Shown here: positions 17,562-27,200 of the stretch, piece by piece
Numbering within the stretch: position 1 is the stretch's first letter
Layout of the letters: the number at the start of each line of letters is the position of its first letter
Source of the DNA: Mycobacterium colombiense
Lineage (GTDB): Bacteria > Actinomycetota > Actinomycetes > Mycobacteriales > Mycobacteriaceae
Reading direction: 5' to 3'
Length of the DNA: 64,000 nucleotides
Assembly: GCF_001665835.1 (NCBI RefSeq)
Contig: NZ_LZSX01000107.1
Coordinates: 35,554-99,553 of the forward strand
Notes under the pieces: generated by a model
What the model was told of the DNA's origin: nothing
Seen by the model: the letters and a program-made list of their open reading frames with translations, nothing else
Database searches by the model: none
Position numbers and translations under genes: made by a program

Positions 17562-18719
17562 ATGGCGGCAATGCGCACCACGGCGATCGTCGGGGTGCAC
17601 AACACCCGGCAGGGGCGCCGCCTGGACGGTGAAACCTCGCGCGGCCTGGCGATCAAAGCGATCCTGGGCGCGCTCGACGACGCCGGCCTGACCCTCGACG
17701 ACGTCGACGGCATCAGCGCGAGCCCGGACTCGACCTCGTTGATCTACGACCTGCGTATCGGGCCGGCCTGGCAGGGCCTGGCGTTCGGGGTCGGCATGAT
17801 CACCGAGGCGGTCACCGCCATCGAGCACGGTATGGCCGACGTGGTGGTGCTGGTCGCGGCCCAGGCCGGCGAGTATCGCGACCACGAGGCCACCGCGCCG
17901 TGGACCCGGCCCGAGAACGAATTCGTGGCCCCCTGGGGCATGTTCACCACCGCCGAGTTCGCGCTCATCGCGCGGCGTCACATGCATGTCTATGGCACGA
18001 CGCGCGAACAACTTTCGTTGGTGGCGGCGACCATCCGGAACAACGGCTCGCGCAATCCCGAAGCCGTCTACTACGACCGTGGGCCGTTCGCCCCGGAGGA
18101 CATCACCGCGTCCCGGCCCATTGCCGACCCATTCCATCTGCTGGACTGCGCCACCACCTCCGAGGGAGGGTGTGCGCTGGTCGTGGCAAACATCGATGCC
18201 GTCGACGTTGCGGGCCAACCCATCTACGTGCTGGGCAGCGGCGCGGACTTCCACGGCCCGTCCTACCAGCATCCGCCCGCGTACGACCTTGCCGGGCGGC
18301 GCGGGGATCACGTCAACGGTGTGGTGGGCCGGCGCGCCGCCGACTGCGCGTTCAACCACGCCGGTCTGCGCCGCGAGGACGTCGACGTGCTGGAACTCTA
18401 CGACCCCTTCTCGTTCGAAATCATCCGTCAGCTCGAGGCTTTCGGCTTCTGCGGTGACGGCGAGGGCGGCCCGTTCGTGGCCGACGGCCACATCGCCATC
18501 GACGGCAGCCATCCGATCACCACCGACGGGGGAACCATGTCGTTCAGCCATGCGGGTGCCAATCCGCAGATGATGCAGCGGGCCGTCCGCGCGGTGCAAC
18601 AGCTACGCGGACGGGCCGGCGATCTTCAGGTCCCCGACGCGCATGTCGCGTTGTGCAGCAACGGGGGAGCTGGGGCCCTGTTCACGACGGTGCTGATCCT
18701 GGGAGACGAACCACGATGA
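17562..18719 (+). CDS. Second thiolase-fold Ltp-like protein
   Basis: This 385-residue thiolase-superfamily protein has MSFSHAGANPQMM and ALCSNGGAGALFTTVLIL near the C-terminus. The position of the acyl-binding Cys in the N-terminal domain carries no Cys (QGLAFGVGMITEAV). Like the first thiolase in the cluster it pairs with a DUF35 gene (ATGA overlap), so a retro-aldolase activity is more likely than thiolysis. Start alternatives are GTG 17559 and ATG 17571; I chose ATG 17562. Sequence similarity to the first thiolase is low, suggesting a different substrate or step. Confidence 0.83.
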   Translation: MAAMRTTAIVGVHNTRQGRRLDGETSRGLAIKAILGALDDAGLTLDDVDGISASPDSTSLIYDLRIGPAWQGLAFGVGMITEAVTAIEHGMADVVVLVAAQAGEYRDHEATAPWTRPENEFVAPWGMFTTAEFALIARRHMHVYGTTREQLSLVAATIRNNGSRNPEAVYYDRGPFAPEDITASRPIADPFHLLDCATTSEGGCALVVANIDAVDVAGQPIYVLGSGADFHGPSYQHPPAYDLAGRRGDHVNGVVGRRAADCAFNHAGLRREDVDVLELYDPFSFEIIRQLEAFGFCGDGEGGPFVADGHIAIDGSHPITTDGGTMSFSHAGANPQMMQRAVRAVQQLRGRAGDLQVPDAHVALCSNGGAGALFTTVLILGDEPR

Positions 18720-19150
18720 CCTCCGATCCACTGCGGCCCCAGACCGGGCCCGTCCCACACGCGAGCAGCCACCTCAGCGGGCCGTTCTGGGAGGGCTGCC
18801 GGTCCCACGAGCTGCGCTACCAGCGTTGCGCGGCTTGCGGATCGGCGAACTTTCCCCCGACAGAACATTGCCGCCAATGCCTTTCGGACAACCTCAGCTG
18901 GCAGCGAGGCGGCGGCCGCGGCGAGATCTACAGCTGGACCGTCGTATATCGGCCGGTCACAGCGGAATTCGAGCCGCCCTACGCGCCGGCCATCATCACC
19001 CTGGACGAGGGTTACCAGATGCTGACCAACGTCGTCGGCGTACCGCCGGACGACCTGGACGTCGGCTTGCGGGTGCGCGTGCAGTTCCACGCCACCGGGC
19101 ACGACGTGACGCTGCCGTACTTCACCGGCGCGGAGACGGACAGCTCGTGA
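18716..19150 (+). CDS. DUF35 zinc-ribbon/OB-fold protein
   Basis: This 144-residue protein has an intact zinc ribbon (CAACGSANFPPTEHCRQC, two C-x2-C pairs) and an OB fold (GRGEIYSWTVVYRPV, PAIITLDEGYQML). The ATG overlaps the stop of the second thiolase, the arrangement of ChsH2/DUF35-Ltp complexes. Unlike the first DUF35 protein of this cluster, all four ribbon cysteines are kept. Confidence 0.88.
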   Translation: MTSDPLRPQTGPVPHASSHLSGPFWEGCRSHELRYQRCAACGSANFPPTEHCRQCLSDNLSWQRGGGRGEIYSWTVVYRPVTAEFEPPYAPAIITLDEGYQMLTNVVGVPPDDLDVGLRVRVQFHATGHDVTLPYFTGAETDSS

Positions 19151-19797
19151 GTCCCAGGACCGCCAATGGCCTGCCGGTCACCGCCTACCTGGTGCTGGGG
19201 GTGCTGGCGGCCAACGACGAGCAACTCACCGCCGGTGAGATCAAGATGCGCGCGGAACTGTCGGTCGGGCACTTCTATTGGTCCCCGTCGGTCAGTCACG
19301 TGCGGCGCGAACTGGCCCGCCTGCTGCAGCGGGGCATGGTCAGCGAGACCGGCGCGCAATCCGGCAAGCGCGCCATCACCTTGTACGAGACCACCGATGC
19401 CGGCCTCGACGCTCTGCGCCGCTGGGTCCAGCACTTCCCGGGCCAGGATCAGGTGGTCATCAAGCACCCCGTCATCCTCAAAACCTGGCTGGCCCGGGGG
19501 CAGGACCCCGAACCCGTCCTCGACACGTTGGACCGGCATCTGGAGGCGACCCGGGCCCGGCTGGACGAGGCGCTGTGGTCGCGGCAGCGGTCGGTCGAGC
19601 TCGGCATCACCGAGGACCCCGAGCAGCGCTACTCGTTTGCGGTGTTGGACTACGCGATCCGCGGGCTGTACGCGGAGATCTCCAACATCTCCCAACTGCG
19701 CGACGAAATCGCCGCCGGCACAACCCGAGACCCGGTCAGACGGGTGCGACGGTCGAAGGGGCAGATCCGGCGCCGGGCACCGAGGAGCCCGGGCTAG
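19147..19797 (+). CDS. PadR family transcriptional regulator
   Basis: This 216-residue protein has an N-terminal PadR winged helix (TAYLVLGVLAANDEQLTAGEI, then HVRRELARLLQRGMVSETG) and a C-terminal helical dimerisation region. GTG overlaps the DUF35 stop (GTGA), so it is co-transcribed with the catabolic operon and likely reports pathway flux. Its last 62 nt overlap the 3' end of the convergent acyl-CoA synthetase gene. Confidence 0.85.
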   Translation: MSPRTANGLPVTAYLVLGVLAANDEQLTAGEIKMRAELSVGHFYWSPSVSHVRRELARLLQRGMVSETGAQSGKRAITLYETTDAGLDALRRWVQHFPGQDQVVIKHPVILKTWLARGQDPEPVLDTLDRHLEATRARLDEALWSRQRSVELGITEDPEQRYSFAVLDYAIRGLYAEISNISQLRDEIAAGTTRDPVRRVRRSKGQIRRRAPRSPG

Positions 19798-21424
19798 CCG
19801 ATGGTGGCGACCCGCTGCGCCCGGCTTCGCCGCCCATGCGATCGCCACTGACCGTGTAGGCGGTGCCCCGTGGTTCGCGCTCCCAGAGCACCTCTCCCGG
19901 CCCGACGGCCGTTCCCTGAGCGATCAACTGGCGCTTGAGCACCTTGTGCGTGGCGGTGCTGGGCAGATCTGCCGCGATGCGGACGTAGCGCGGACGGGCT
20001 TTGGGGGACAGGTCGGGCTGCGCGTCCAGGAACGCTTCGAATTCGGCGGGCGCAAGGGTGCGGCCGTCGTTGAGGACGATCGCGGCCATTACCTGATCAC
20101 CGACGTGACCGTCCGCGACGGCATAGACGGCGATCCGGCTGATCGCGCTGTGGCGCAACAGAATCCGCTCGACCGGCGCCGCGGCCAGGTTCTCGCCGTC
20201 CACCCGCATCCAGTCCGCGGTACGCCCGGCCAGGTAGATCCAGCCGTCGGCGTCGCGGTACGCCAGGTCCCCGGACCAGTACATGCCGTGGCGCATGCGT
20301 TCGGCGTTCGCGTCCGGGTCGTTGTAGTAGCCGGTGAAGAAACCCGAACCGGCCGTGTTGACCAACTCGCCGATCGCTTCGTCGGCGTTGGCGAGCGCCC
20401 CGTCGGCGTCGAACCGGGCGACGGCACACTCGGTGACGGTGTCGCTGTTGTAGATCGCGATCCCGTCCATGCCTTTGCCGATCGAGCCCTTGGGAGTGCC
20501 TTCTTCGCGGATCACGATGATGGCGTTCTCGGTGGAGCCGAAGCCGTCCTCGACCTGCACACCGAAGCGGCGGGCGAATTCGTCGATGTCCTTGTCGTTG
20601 GCCTCGTTACCGAAGGCCACCCGCAGGGGATTGTCGGCGTCGTCGTCGCGTTCGGCGGTGGCGAGGATGTAGGCGAGCGGCTTGCCGACGTAGTTCATGT
20701 AGGTGGCGTCGTGGCGGCGGATGTCGTCGAGGAAGCTGCTCGCCGAGAACTTCGCCGGCACGATGGCGGCACCGGAGCACACCGCGGGCGCCCATCCGGC
20801 GACGACCGCGTTCGAGTGAAACAGCGGCATCGAGACGTAGCAGGTGTCCTGCTCGGTGAGGGCGAAGCGCTGGACCAGATTGAGCCCGGCGAACGTCGCC
20901 ATGAGGTGTGATACCTGCACCGCCTTGGGATTTCCGCTCGTCCCCGAGGTGAAGATCATCATGAAGGCGTCCATCGCGGTGACCTCGCGGTGTGGCTTCA
21001 GTTCACCGGCGGCGTCGACGAACTCGCCCCATTGCGGTGTGGAGGAGTCGAGGATCTGCGTGTCGCCGAGGTCCAGGCCGTCCAGCAGCGGCCGGTGTTC
21101 GGCGTCGGTGACCACGAACTGGCAGTCCGCGCGCCGGACGTCGGCGGCCAGCGCCTCACCGCGCCGGGTGGTGTTCAGTCCGCACAGGACGTAGCCGCCG
21201 AGGCCGGCCGCCGCCATCTGGCTGACCATCTCGGGGGTGTTTCCCAGCAGGGCACCGATGTGCATCGGGCGCTGTGGATCGGCGGCGGCCAGCAGCGCGG
21301 CGGCCCGCGCCGTGGCGCCCGTCAGATACTGACGCCAAGTCCATTGCACGTCACGATATTTCACCGCAACCCCGGGATCGGACAGACGCTTGCGCAGCAG
21401 CGCCTGAATCGTGTCGTCAGCCAT
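19736..21424 (-). CDS. Acyl-CoA synthetase (FadD1/FadD17-like, AMP-binding)
   Basis: The 562 residues include the AMP-binding signature MIFTSGTSGNPKAVQVSH, DGFGSTENAI, the hinge GDLAYRDADGWIYLAGR and C-terminal THKVLKRQL with the catalytic Lys. It activates a carboxylic acid to its CoA thioester using ATP. The last 40 residues (rich in Gly/Ser/Pro) extend past the normal family end and are read across the antisense of padR. The start lies 35 nt from a copy of the cluster's 19-bp operator, so the gene is probably co-regulated with fadE. Confidence 0.9.
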   Translation of the reverse strand: MADDTIQALLRKRLSDPGVAVKYRDVQWTWRQYLTGATARAAALLAAADPQRPMHIGALLGNTPEMVSQMAAAGLGGYVLCGLNTTRRGEALAADVRRADCQFVVTDAEHRPLLDGLDLGDTQILDSSTPQWGEFVDAAGELKPHREVTAMDAFMMIFTSGTSGNPKAVQVSHLMATFAGLNLVQRFALTEQDTCYVSMPLFHSNAVVAGWAPAVCSGAAIVPAKFSASSFLDDIRRHDATYMNYVGKPLAYILATAERDDDADNPLRVAFGNEANDKDIDEFARRFGVQVEDGFGSTENAIIVIREEGTPKGSIGKGMDGIAIYNSDTVTECAVARFDADGALANADEAIGELVNTAGSGFFTGYYNDPDANAERMRHGMYWSGDLAYRDADGWIYLAGRTADWMRVDGENLAAAPVERILLRHSAISRIAVYAVADGHVGDQVMAAIVLNDGRTLAPAEFEAFLDAQPDLSPKARPRYVRIAADLPSTATHKVLKRQLIAQGTAVGPGEVLWEREPRGTAYTVSGDRMGGEAGRSGSPPSASPGSSVPGAGSAPSTVAPV

Positions 21425-21848
21425 CGGTCGAATCTACCTTCACTCTGCCCGTACTACGAGACGAGACGGTCCGTCTTATCGTAGCGGGTGACTCGGCGCC
21501 GCCAACCCGCAGCGGCCGGCGGGGCCGGCGGACGCATGCCCTGCACCACCTCGCGTTGTAAAAATTTTCATGCCCATTTCGCCCAGGATTCCCGATCGCG
21601 GACCGCGTGTATAGCCGTTCCGTTCGCATTCAACGGCCATCATTGCCTCATGCTCTTTGAGTTGCACAGATCGCTGATCCTGCTCAGGAATCGAGCGCGC
21701 GAATATCGCCGCGAAGTCGCACAATCGCGGTCGATGGGCGTCTCCGGCCGGCGGCGCCGCCGCGGTCAGCCTGCTGCGCCGAAAGCCCATGACCAAAGCT
21801 GATGCCGCTCAATACCGTTGGCAATCGAAGCCGTCGCTCATCGGCCGC
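21425..21848. other. Intergenic region upstream of the fadD-like gene
   Basis: A 424-nt stretch. It holds the operator at 21459-21477. The remainder is less GC-rich, has weak open frames without ribosome binding sites (for example 21650-21802, Arg-rich), and no hairpin. It also receives the 3' end of the SDR gene. I see no supportable gene here. Confidence 0.5.
21459..21477. promoter_or_regulatory. TetR operator, copy 2 (shared 19-bp element)
   Basis: AGACGAGACGGTCCGTCTT is identical to 8250-8268 and contains the perfect palindrome AGACGGTCCGTCT (21464-21476). Flanking CTACGA and TCGTAG add partial dyad symmetry. It lies 35 nt upstream of the fadD-like start, a promoter-overlapping position. 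Confidence 0.75.
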
Positions 21849-22619
21849 CTAACCGCCCACCATCATCAGGCCGCCGTCCACGGCCAGCAGTTGGCCGGTG
21901 ATGAAGCCGGAGCCGGGGCCGGCCAGGAATACCAGCATCGGGCCGACGTCGCGGGCGGGCTCACCCAGCGTGCCGCCGAGTGGGATCATCATCTGCATCT
22001 GCTGGTCGATCAGGGCCGTGGCGTCGGGACCGAGGAAATCGCGGAGCCGGTCGGCGCCCGCCGTCTGCACCGCGGGCGCAAGGGCGTTGACGGTGATGTT
22101 GTCGGAGGCCCAGGCCTTGGCGGCCGACCGCGTCCATGCCTGCACCGCGCCCTTGGTCGCGGCGTAGACGGCCGAGATCGGGCTGCCCATCACGGCTTCG
22201 GATGACCCGAAGTTGATGATGCGACCGCCCTTGGGGTCTTGGTCCTTCATCACCGCGTAGGCGGCCTGGTTGGTGAGGATGGTCGCCTTGACGTTGGTGT
22301 CCAACAGGAATGAGATGTCGTCGGCGCCGATGTAGCCGGGGATTCCCGCCTGCCACAGCCCGGCGGCGTTCACCAGCACGTCGAGTCCACCGAGGCGCTG
22401 CGCCGCCTCGCCGACCATCGCCGAGACGGCGTCGGCCTGGCGCACGTCGCACTGCAACCACTCGGCCGTCAGGCCGTCCGGCGGTGGCGTCTGGTGATAG
22501 GTCGCGGCGACCCTGGCCCCCGCCTCCGTCAGGACGGCAACGGCGGCCGCGCCGATACCGGTGGCGCCGCCGGTGACCAGGATTCGCGTGCCGAGCAGGG
22601 GAGACGTCGCGTCTGACAT
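21849..22619 (-). CDS. Short-chain dehydrogenase/reductase
   Basis: This 256-residue classical SDR has TGGATGIGAAA for NAD(P) binding, NAAG, the catalytic YAATK and a C-terminal FITGQLLAVDGG. It oxidises or reduces a hydroxyl/keto group. ATG at 22619 is chosen over an in-frame TTG at 22625. The gene follows the alpha/beta hydrolase gene by about 50 nt on the same strand, suggesting one operon. Confidence 0.88.
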   Translation of the reverse strand: MSDATSPLLGTRILVTGGATGIGAAAVAVLTEAGARVAATYHQTPPPDGLTAEWLQCDVRQADAVSAMVGEAAQRLGGLDVLVNAAGLWQAGIPGYIGADDISFLLDTNVKATILTNQAAYAVMKDQDPKGGRIINFGSSEAVMGSPISAVYAATKGAVQAWTRSAAKAWASDNITVNALAPAVQTAGADRLRDFLGPDATALIDQQMQMMIPLGGTLGEPARDVGPMLVFLAGPGSGFITGQLLAVDGGLMMVGG

Positions 22620-22670
22620 GGCCAAGACGCTACCGCGAGCGGAGGCTTCCGCCGCGGCGGCATCAGCGGG

Positions 22671-23501
22671 TCAGGCGCGCACCGCGATCGTCGAGAGCAG
22701 ATCGGCGAGCCGGTCGGGCTGATCGACCATGGAAAAGGTCCTGGCCCCCGCGATGACTTCGAGTCGGGCGTTGGGAATGGTCGCGGCCAGCCGCGCCCCG
22801 TCTTCCTGCTCGAAGAACACGTCGTCGGCCGACCACGCGATGAGCGTCGGCTTGTCGAAGTCGTACAGCCGGGCCGCCACCGTCGTCGTCACCTCGGTGC
22901 GCATCGAAAGGGTGAACTGCCGCAGGTCTTCGGCGACCGCCGGCAGCGACAGCGCTGGGCGCACCCAGGCCTCGGTGAGCTCGTCGATGTTGCGATGCGC
23001 CAGGCCGTCGAACGCGCGCTTGCGCACGGCCGCCACCCGCATGGCCTGCGCCACGATCCGGAACGTCGTCTTGGACTTCGCCGCCAGAATGACGGGCTTG
23101 AGGATCGGCGGCGGAAAGTGTTCGAACGCATCGCAACTCGTGAGCACCAGCGCGCCCAGCCGCTCGCGATGATGCACGGCCACCAGCTGAGTCACGACAC
23201 CGCCGGTGTCGTTGCCGACCAGAACCACGTCCCGTAGGTCGAGCGCGGCGAGCACCTCGGCGACCATGCCGGCAACACCGGTGATGGTCTGGTCGGCGCC
23301 GCGCCGCAGCGGCTCCGGATGCGCGCCCAACGGCCAGGTCGGCGCGATGCAGCGCAGACCGCGGGCGGCCAGGCGCGCACTGACCTGGCGCCACAATTGC
23401 CCTCCCATCATGTATCCGTGCACGAAGACCACCGGCCTGCCGTCCTCGGGTCCGGTTGCTTCGTAATGGATGGTTCCGGCACTAATGTCGATCGTCGACA
23501 T
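22671..23501 (-). CDS. Alpha/beta hydrolase, haloalkane-dehalogenase-like
   Basis: This 276-residue protein has oxyanion segment FVHGYMMGG and nucleophile elbow VGNDTGG, with Asp98 in place of the usual Ser. That is the arrangement of haloalkane dehalogenases and epoxide hydrolases. The acid is in WSADDVFF. The catalytic-His position reads GARTFSMVDQP and has no His, so hydrolysis by the usual mechanism is doubtful. It is divergent from a TetR gene with a 29-bp palindrome between them. Confidence 0.85.
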   Translation of the reverse strand: MSTIDISAGTIHYEATGPEDGRPVVFVHGYMMGGQLWRQVSARLAARGLRCIAPTWPLGAHPEPLRRGADQTITGVAGMVAEVLAALDLRDVVLVGNDTGGVVTQLVAVHHRERLGALVLTSCDAFEHFPPPILKPVILAAKSKTTFRIVAQAMRVAAVRKRAFDGLAHRNIDELTEAWVRPALSLPAVAEDLRQFTLSMRTEVTTTVAARLYDFDKPTLIAWSADDVFFEQEDGARLAATIPNARLEVIAGARTFSMVDQPDRLADLLSTIAVRA

Positions 23502-23525
23502 AGCAAACTCCTACTTCAGAGATAC

Positions 23526-23554
23526 ACTTACAAACAGGCTGCCTGTTCGTAAGT
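23526..23554. promoter_or_regulatory. 29-bp palindromic TetR operator
   Basis: ACTTACAAACAGGC, a central T and GCCTGTTCGTAAGT form an inverted repeat with 13 of 14 positions paired. It fills most of the 67-nt gap between the divergent hydrolase (start 23501) and tetR (start 23569) genes, so one bound dimer pair could close both promoters. Confidence 0.75.
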
Positions 23555-23568
23555 TACCAACAGATTGT

Positions 23569-24177
23569 ATGGAAAGCAAGAGACGGACCCAGGAAGAGCG
23601 CTCCGCGGCGACCCGCGACGCGCTGATCGCGGCTGCCCGCAAGTTGTGGGGTCTGCGGGGCTACGCCGACGTGGGGACGCCGGAGATCGCCACCGCCGCC
23701 GGGGTCACCCGCGGCGCGATGTATCACCAATTCGCCGACAAGGCAGCGTTATTCCGTGAGGTAATCGAGGTCGTCGAGCAGGATGTGATGGCGCGAATGG
23801 CCGTCGTGGTGGCCGAATCCGGAGCCACCACACCCACGGAGGCGGTCCGCGCCGCGGTCGACGCGTGGCTCGACGTCTCCGGCGACCCCGAAGTGCGCCA
23901 GCTGATCCTGTTGGATGCGCCGAGCGTGCTGGGCTGGGCCGAATTCCGTGATGTCGCACAGCGATACAGCCTCGGCATGACCGAACAGATGCTCACCGAG
24001 GCCATCCGGGCCGGCGAACTGGCCGAGCAGCCGGTGCGGCCGTTGGCGCACGTGCTGATCGGCGCGCTCGACGAGGCGGCCATGGTGATCGCCACCGCCG
24101 AGGACCCGCAACGGACCCGTCGAGAAGTCGGTCAGGTGCTGCACCGGCTCATCGGCGCGATGTTCGCCGCTCGGTGA
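23569..24177 (+). CDS. TetR family transcriptional regulator
   Basis: This 202-residue protein has a helix-turn-helix at about 36-55 (VGTPEIATAAGVTRGAMYHQF). ATG 23569 gives a standard TetR N-terminus; the frame is open further upstream, but that would read through the operator. It is divergent from the alpha/beta hydrolase-SDR operon, which it probably represses together with itself. The ligand is unknown. Confidence 0.9.
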   Translation: MESKRRTQEERSAATRDALIAAARKLWGLRGYADVGTPEIATAAGVTRGAMYHQFADKAALFREVIEVVEQDVMARMAVVVAESGATTPTEAVRAAVDAWLDVSGDPEVRQLILLDAPSVLGWAEFRDVAQRYSLGMTEQMLTEAIRAGELAEQPVRPLAHVLIGALDEAAMVIATAEDPQRTRREVGQVLHRLIGAMFAAR

Positions 24178-24224
24178 CGGCCGCAGGCGGTTTGCTGACC
24201 TTCTGAATATCAGGCTGCGTAGGC

Positions 24225-27200
24225 GTGGATGGTGGGACGATATTCCACGTGACGGACGGCCGGGCCGTGCCGGCGGAGAGCGAAAGTACCCATAGCGAGC
24301 TTGGCGCATCAATCGACGAGCTGGTCGATCGCGCCGTGTCTGCAATCAATCGTGGTGACAACACGACGGCGACGGCCTTGGCCGGTCAGGTACTTGCCAT
24401 CGACCATGCGAATGCCGACGCCGAGGACTTGCTGTCGGCCGCGCCCGGTGTGGGAGGGGAGATCCGGCGGCTCACGATTCTGTTCGCCGATGTTGTCGAT
24501 TCAACCGTGTTGTCGACCCGCGTGGAGCCGGAGACTTATCGTCTGGTGGTCGGAGGCTACCGGGATATCGTTTCGCGCACGGTTGAGGAGTATGAGGGCC
24601 ACATCGGCTCCACCAAAGGCGACGGATTGCTGGCGGTGTTCGGTTACCCGACGGCGCATGAGAACGACGTCAAACGGGCGGTGCACGCAGGACTGGACAT
24701 CGCCCGAGCGGTAGCCCGGCTCAGCGAGCAGACCGACCGCCGGTTCGGGATCGACATCGCGGTGCGCGTCGGGGTGCACCGCGGGCTGGTGTACCTGGAC
24801 ACCGCACAGGACGATGTGTACGGGTTGGCGGCGAACTTGGCCGCCCGCCTGTCGGGACTTGCAGCACCGAACTCTGTGGTGGTTTCCAATCCGGTTGCGG
24901 CATTGGTGCGCAACGACTTCGAGCTCGAAGAGCAACCCGCCGCCCCGGTCAAGGGTGTGCCGGGGTTGATCGCTCACCACCGCGTCGACAGCGAACGTGT
25001 TGAGCGACCGGCGCGCGTCCATGGACCTTTGGTGGGCCGTGATCGCGAGCTGGCGAAGCTGAACACACACTGGCGGCGCGCACGAGCCGGCGCGCTCAAA
25101 ACTCCCGTGCTGTTCTTCTGCGGCGAACCGGGCGTCGGCAAGAGCCGGCTAGTGGCCGAAGCCGCCGGCCTGGTCAAGCCGTCGGGCGCGGTAATTCTGG
25201 AGCTGGCCGGATCGCCCTTCCACACCCAGGTGGGCTTGCACCCGATCCGCGTCCTGCTGGAGCGACTGTGTGGCATAACTCGCGTAACCGATCCGGTGGA
25301 GCGGCTGCGTCTGCTGCGAGCCGAAATAGTTGCGCGCGGTCTAGATCCGGATACCGCGGTGCCGGCACTTGCACCGGTTCTGGGAGTCGGAGCCGAACAC
25401 GGCTACGAGCCGCTCGAGGCTGAGGGCCGCAGGCTGGAACAGTTGATCGGCTCGGCGGTGCGCTCGTACCTGACGGGTTGCCTGAGTGATGCGCCGGCGC
25501 TACTCGTCGCCGAGGACGTGCAGTGGTTTGATCTACCGACCCTGGAAGTGATCGAGGCCATGCTGGACACCGGCGAGGGCCGGCTGCTTGTTGTGATAAC
25601 CAGTCGCGACGAAAAGTCGCTGCCGAACCATTGGCAGGTAGAACAATTCAACCTACCGCCGTTGACGGACGAAGAGGCCGATGAGCTCATCGTCGCGCTA
25701 GACCCGACTGCAAGCGCCGAAGAACGCGCGGAGGTGCGACGCCGTTGTGACGGGGTGCCCTTCTACATCGAGCAGGTAGTGGCAGGGCTGCATCTGGCGC
25801 CATCGGACGGCACTCATGTGCCCGACGCGTTGTACGAACCGCTTTTCGCACAGCTGCGCGCCGGCAACAACGTGGTGCCGGTGGTCGAGGCCGCCGCGGT
25901 CATCGGTCGCCATATCGACCGATCGCTGTTGATCACCGTGGTGGACCTCGACGAGCAACAGGTCGACGAAGTCATCGACCGCCTCGTGGATACGGGCGTG
26001 TTCGAGCGCACCGGAAACGCCGGCTGCCGATTCCGCCATGAGCTGCTTCGCGAGGTCGCGGACGAACTCGCTCCCCCGAGCGTGCGGCGCAAACTGCATG
26101 CGAAGGTCGCCGACGCCTTGGTCAACACGATGACTGGTGACCCCGACTGGCCACTGGTTGCCTCTCATTACGAGCAGGGCGGCCGGCACGCGGATGCCGC
26201 GTCGGCCTACCAACGGGCTACGGCCGCAGCACGTCGCCGCGGCGCCCTGGCCGAAGCCCGCACCTACCTGACCCTCGCCCTCACTCAAGTTGAGCAATGC
26301 CCGCCCGGCCCGGACCGCGATCACCGCGAGATCGCCCCGCGGCTGGAACGCGGCTACCTCACTGCCACCGCAGAAGGGGCCCAAAGCCCGGTTGCCGCTT
26401 CAGACTTCGAGCGATGCCTGCAGCTTGCGGGTACCGATCTGCGCGACGACGAGCTGTTTGCGACGCTGCCCGCCGTGGGCGCCTACTACCTTTGGCGTTC
26501 GGACCTGCGCCGGGTTGATTCGCTGTTACAGGTCGCAGTGGCGGCCACCGAGCACGGGCGAGAATGGTTCCGGCCCGCACTTGCCGGCTCGGCGGGCGTC
26601 GTGGCCTGGCTGCGCGGCGAATTCGACACCGCGAGCGCATATTTCGAGCAGGCAACGGGTTTAGCTGAGGAATACGAGGAGCGGATCCAGGCCATCTGGT
26701 TCGTCCCGCACGACCCGGTGGCCCTGGCGCACGAACACCTGGCCTGGCACCGCCTGGTGCAAGGGGATCTCGCCGGCGCCGAGGTGCAACTCAAGCGCGC
26801 CGTCGACCGCGCGAGCCAGCTCGGTTATCCACAAAGGCCCTACAACCATCTCTACGCCATCGACATGGATATCTGGATCTGCGCGGAGACCGCCCAGTAC
26901 GATCGCGCTCGCGAACTGGTCCGCGAAATAGCAGACACCGCAGACAGGTACGGGCTCGACCATCTGTATTGGCAGCTGCTCGGCGCCACCGAAAAAGCGA
27001 TGGTCGACGGGCAGGCCGCTATCGCTACGCGCAATCCCGACCCCACCTCGCTGGGTCCACACATCGAGGCGATGACGCAGGTGATCGAGGTCTGGCAGGC
27101 GCTGGGAGCCAGCACGTATAGGCCGTTTTATTGGTGCATTCTGGGACGGCTTTTGATCGCCGGCGAGCAGGTGAACCAGGCCCGTGCCCGTCTCGATACT

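Noticed and set aside
21650..21802. Arg-rich 50-codon frame in the gap between the fadD-like and SDR genes
   Set aside because: No ribosome binding site, no domain, unusual codon use; left as non-coding.
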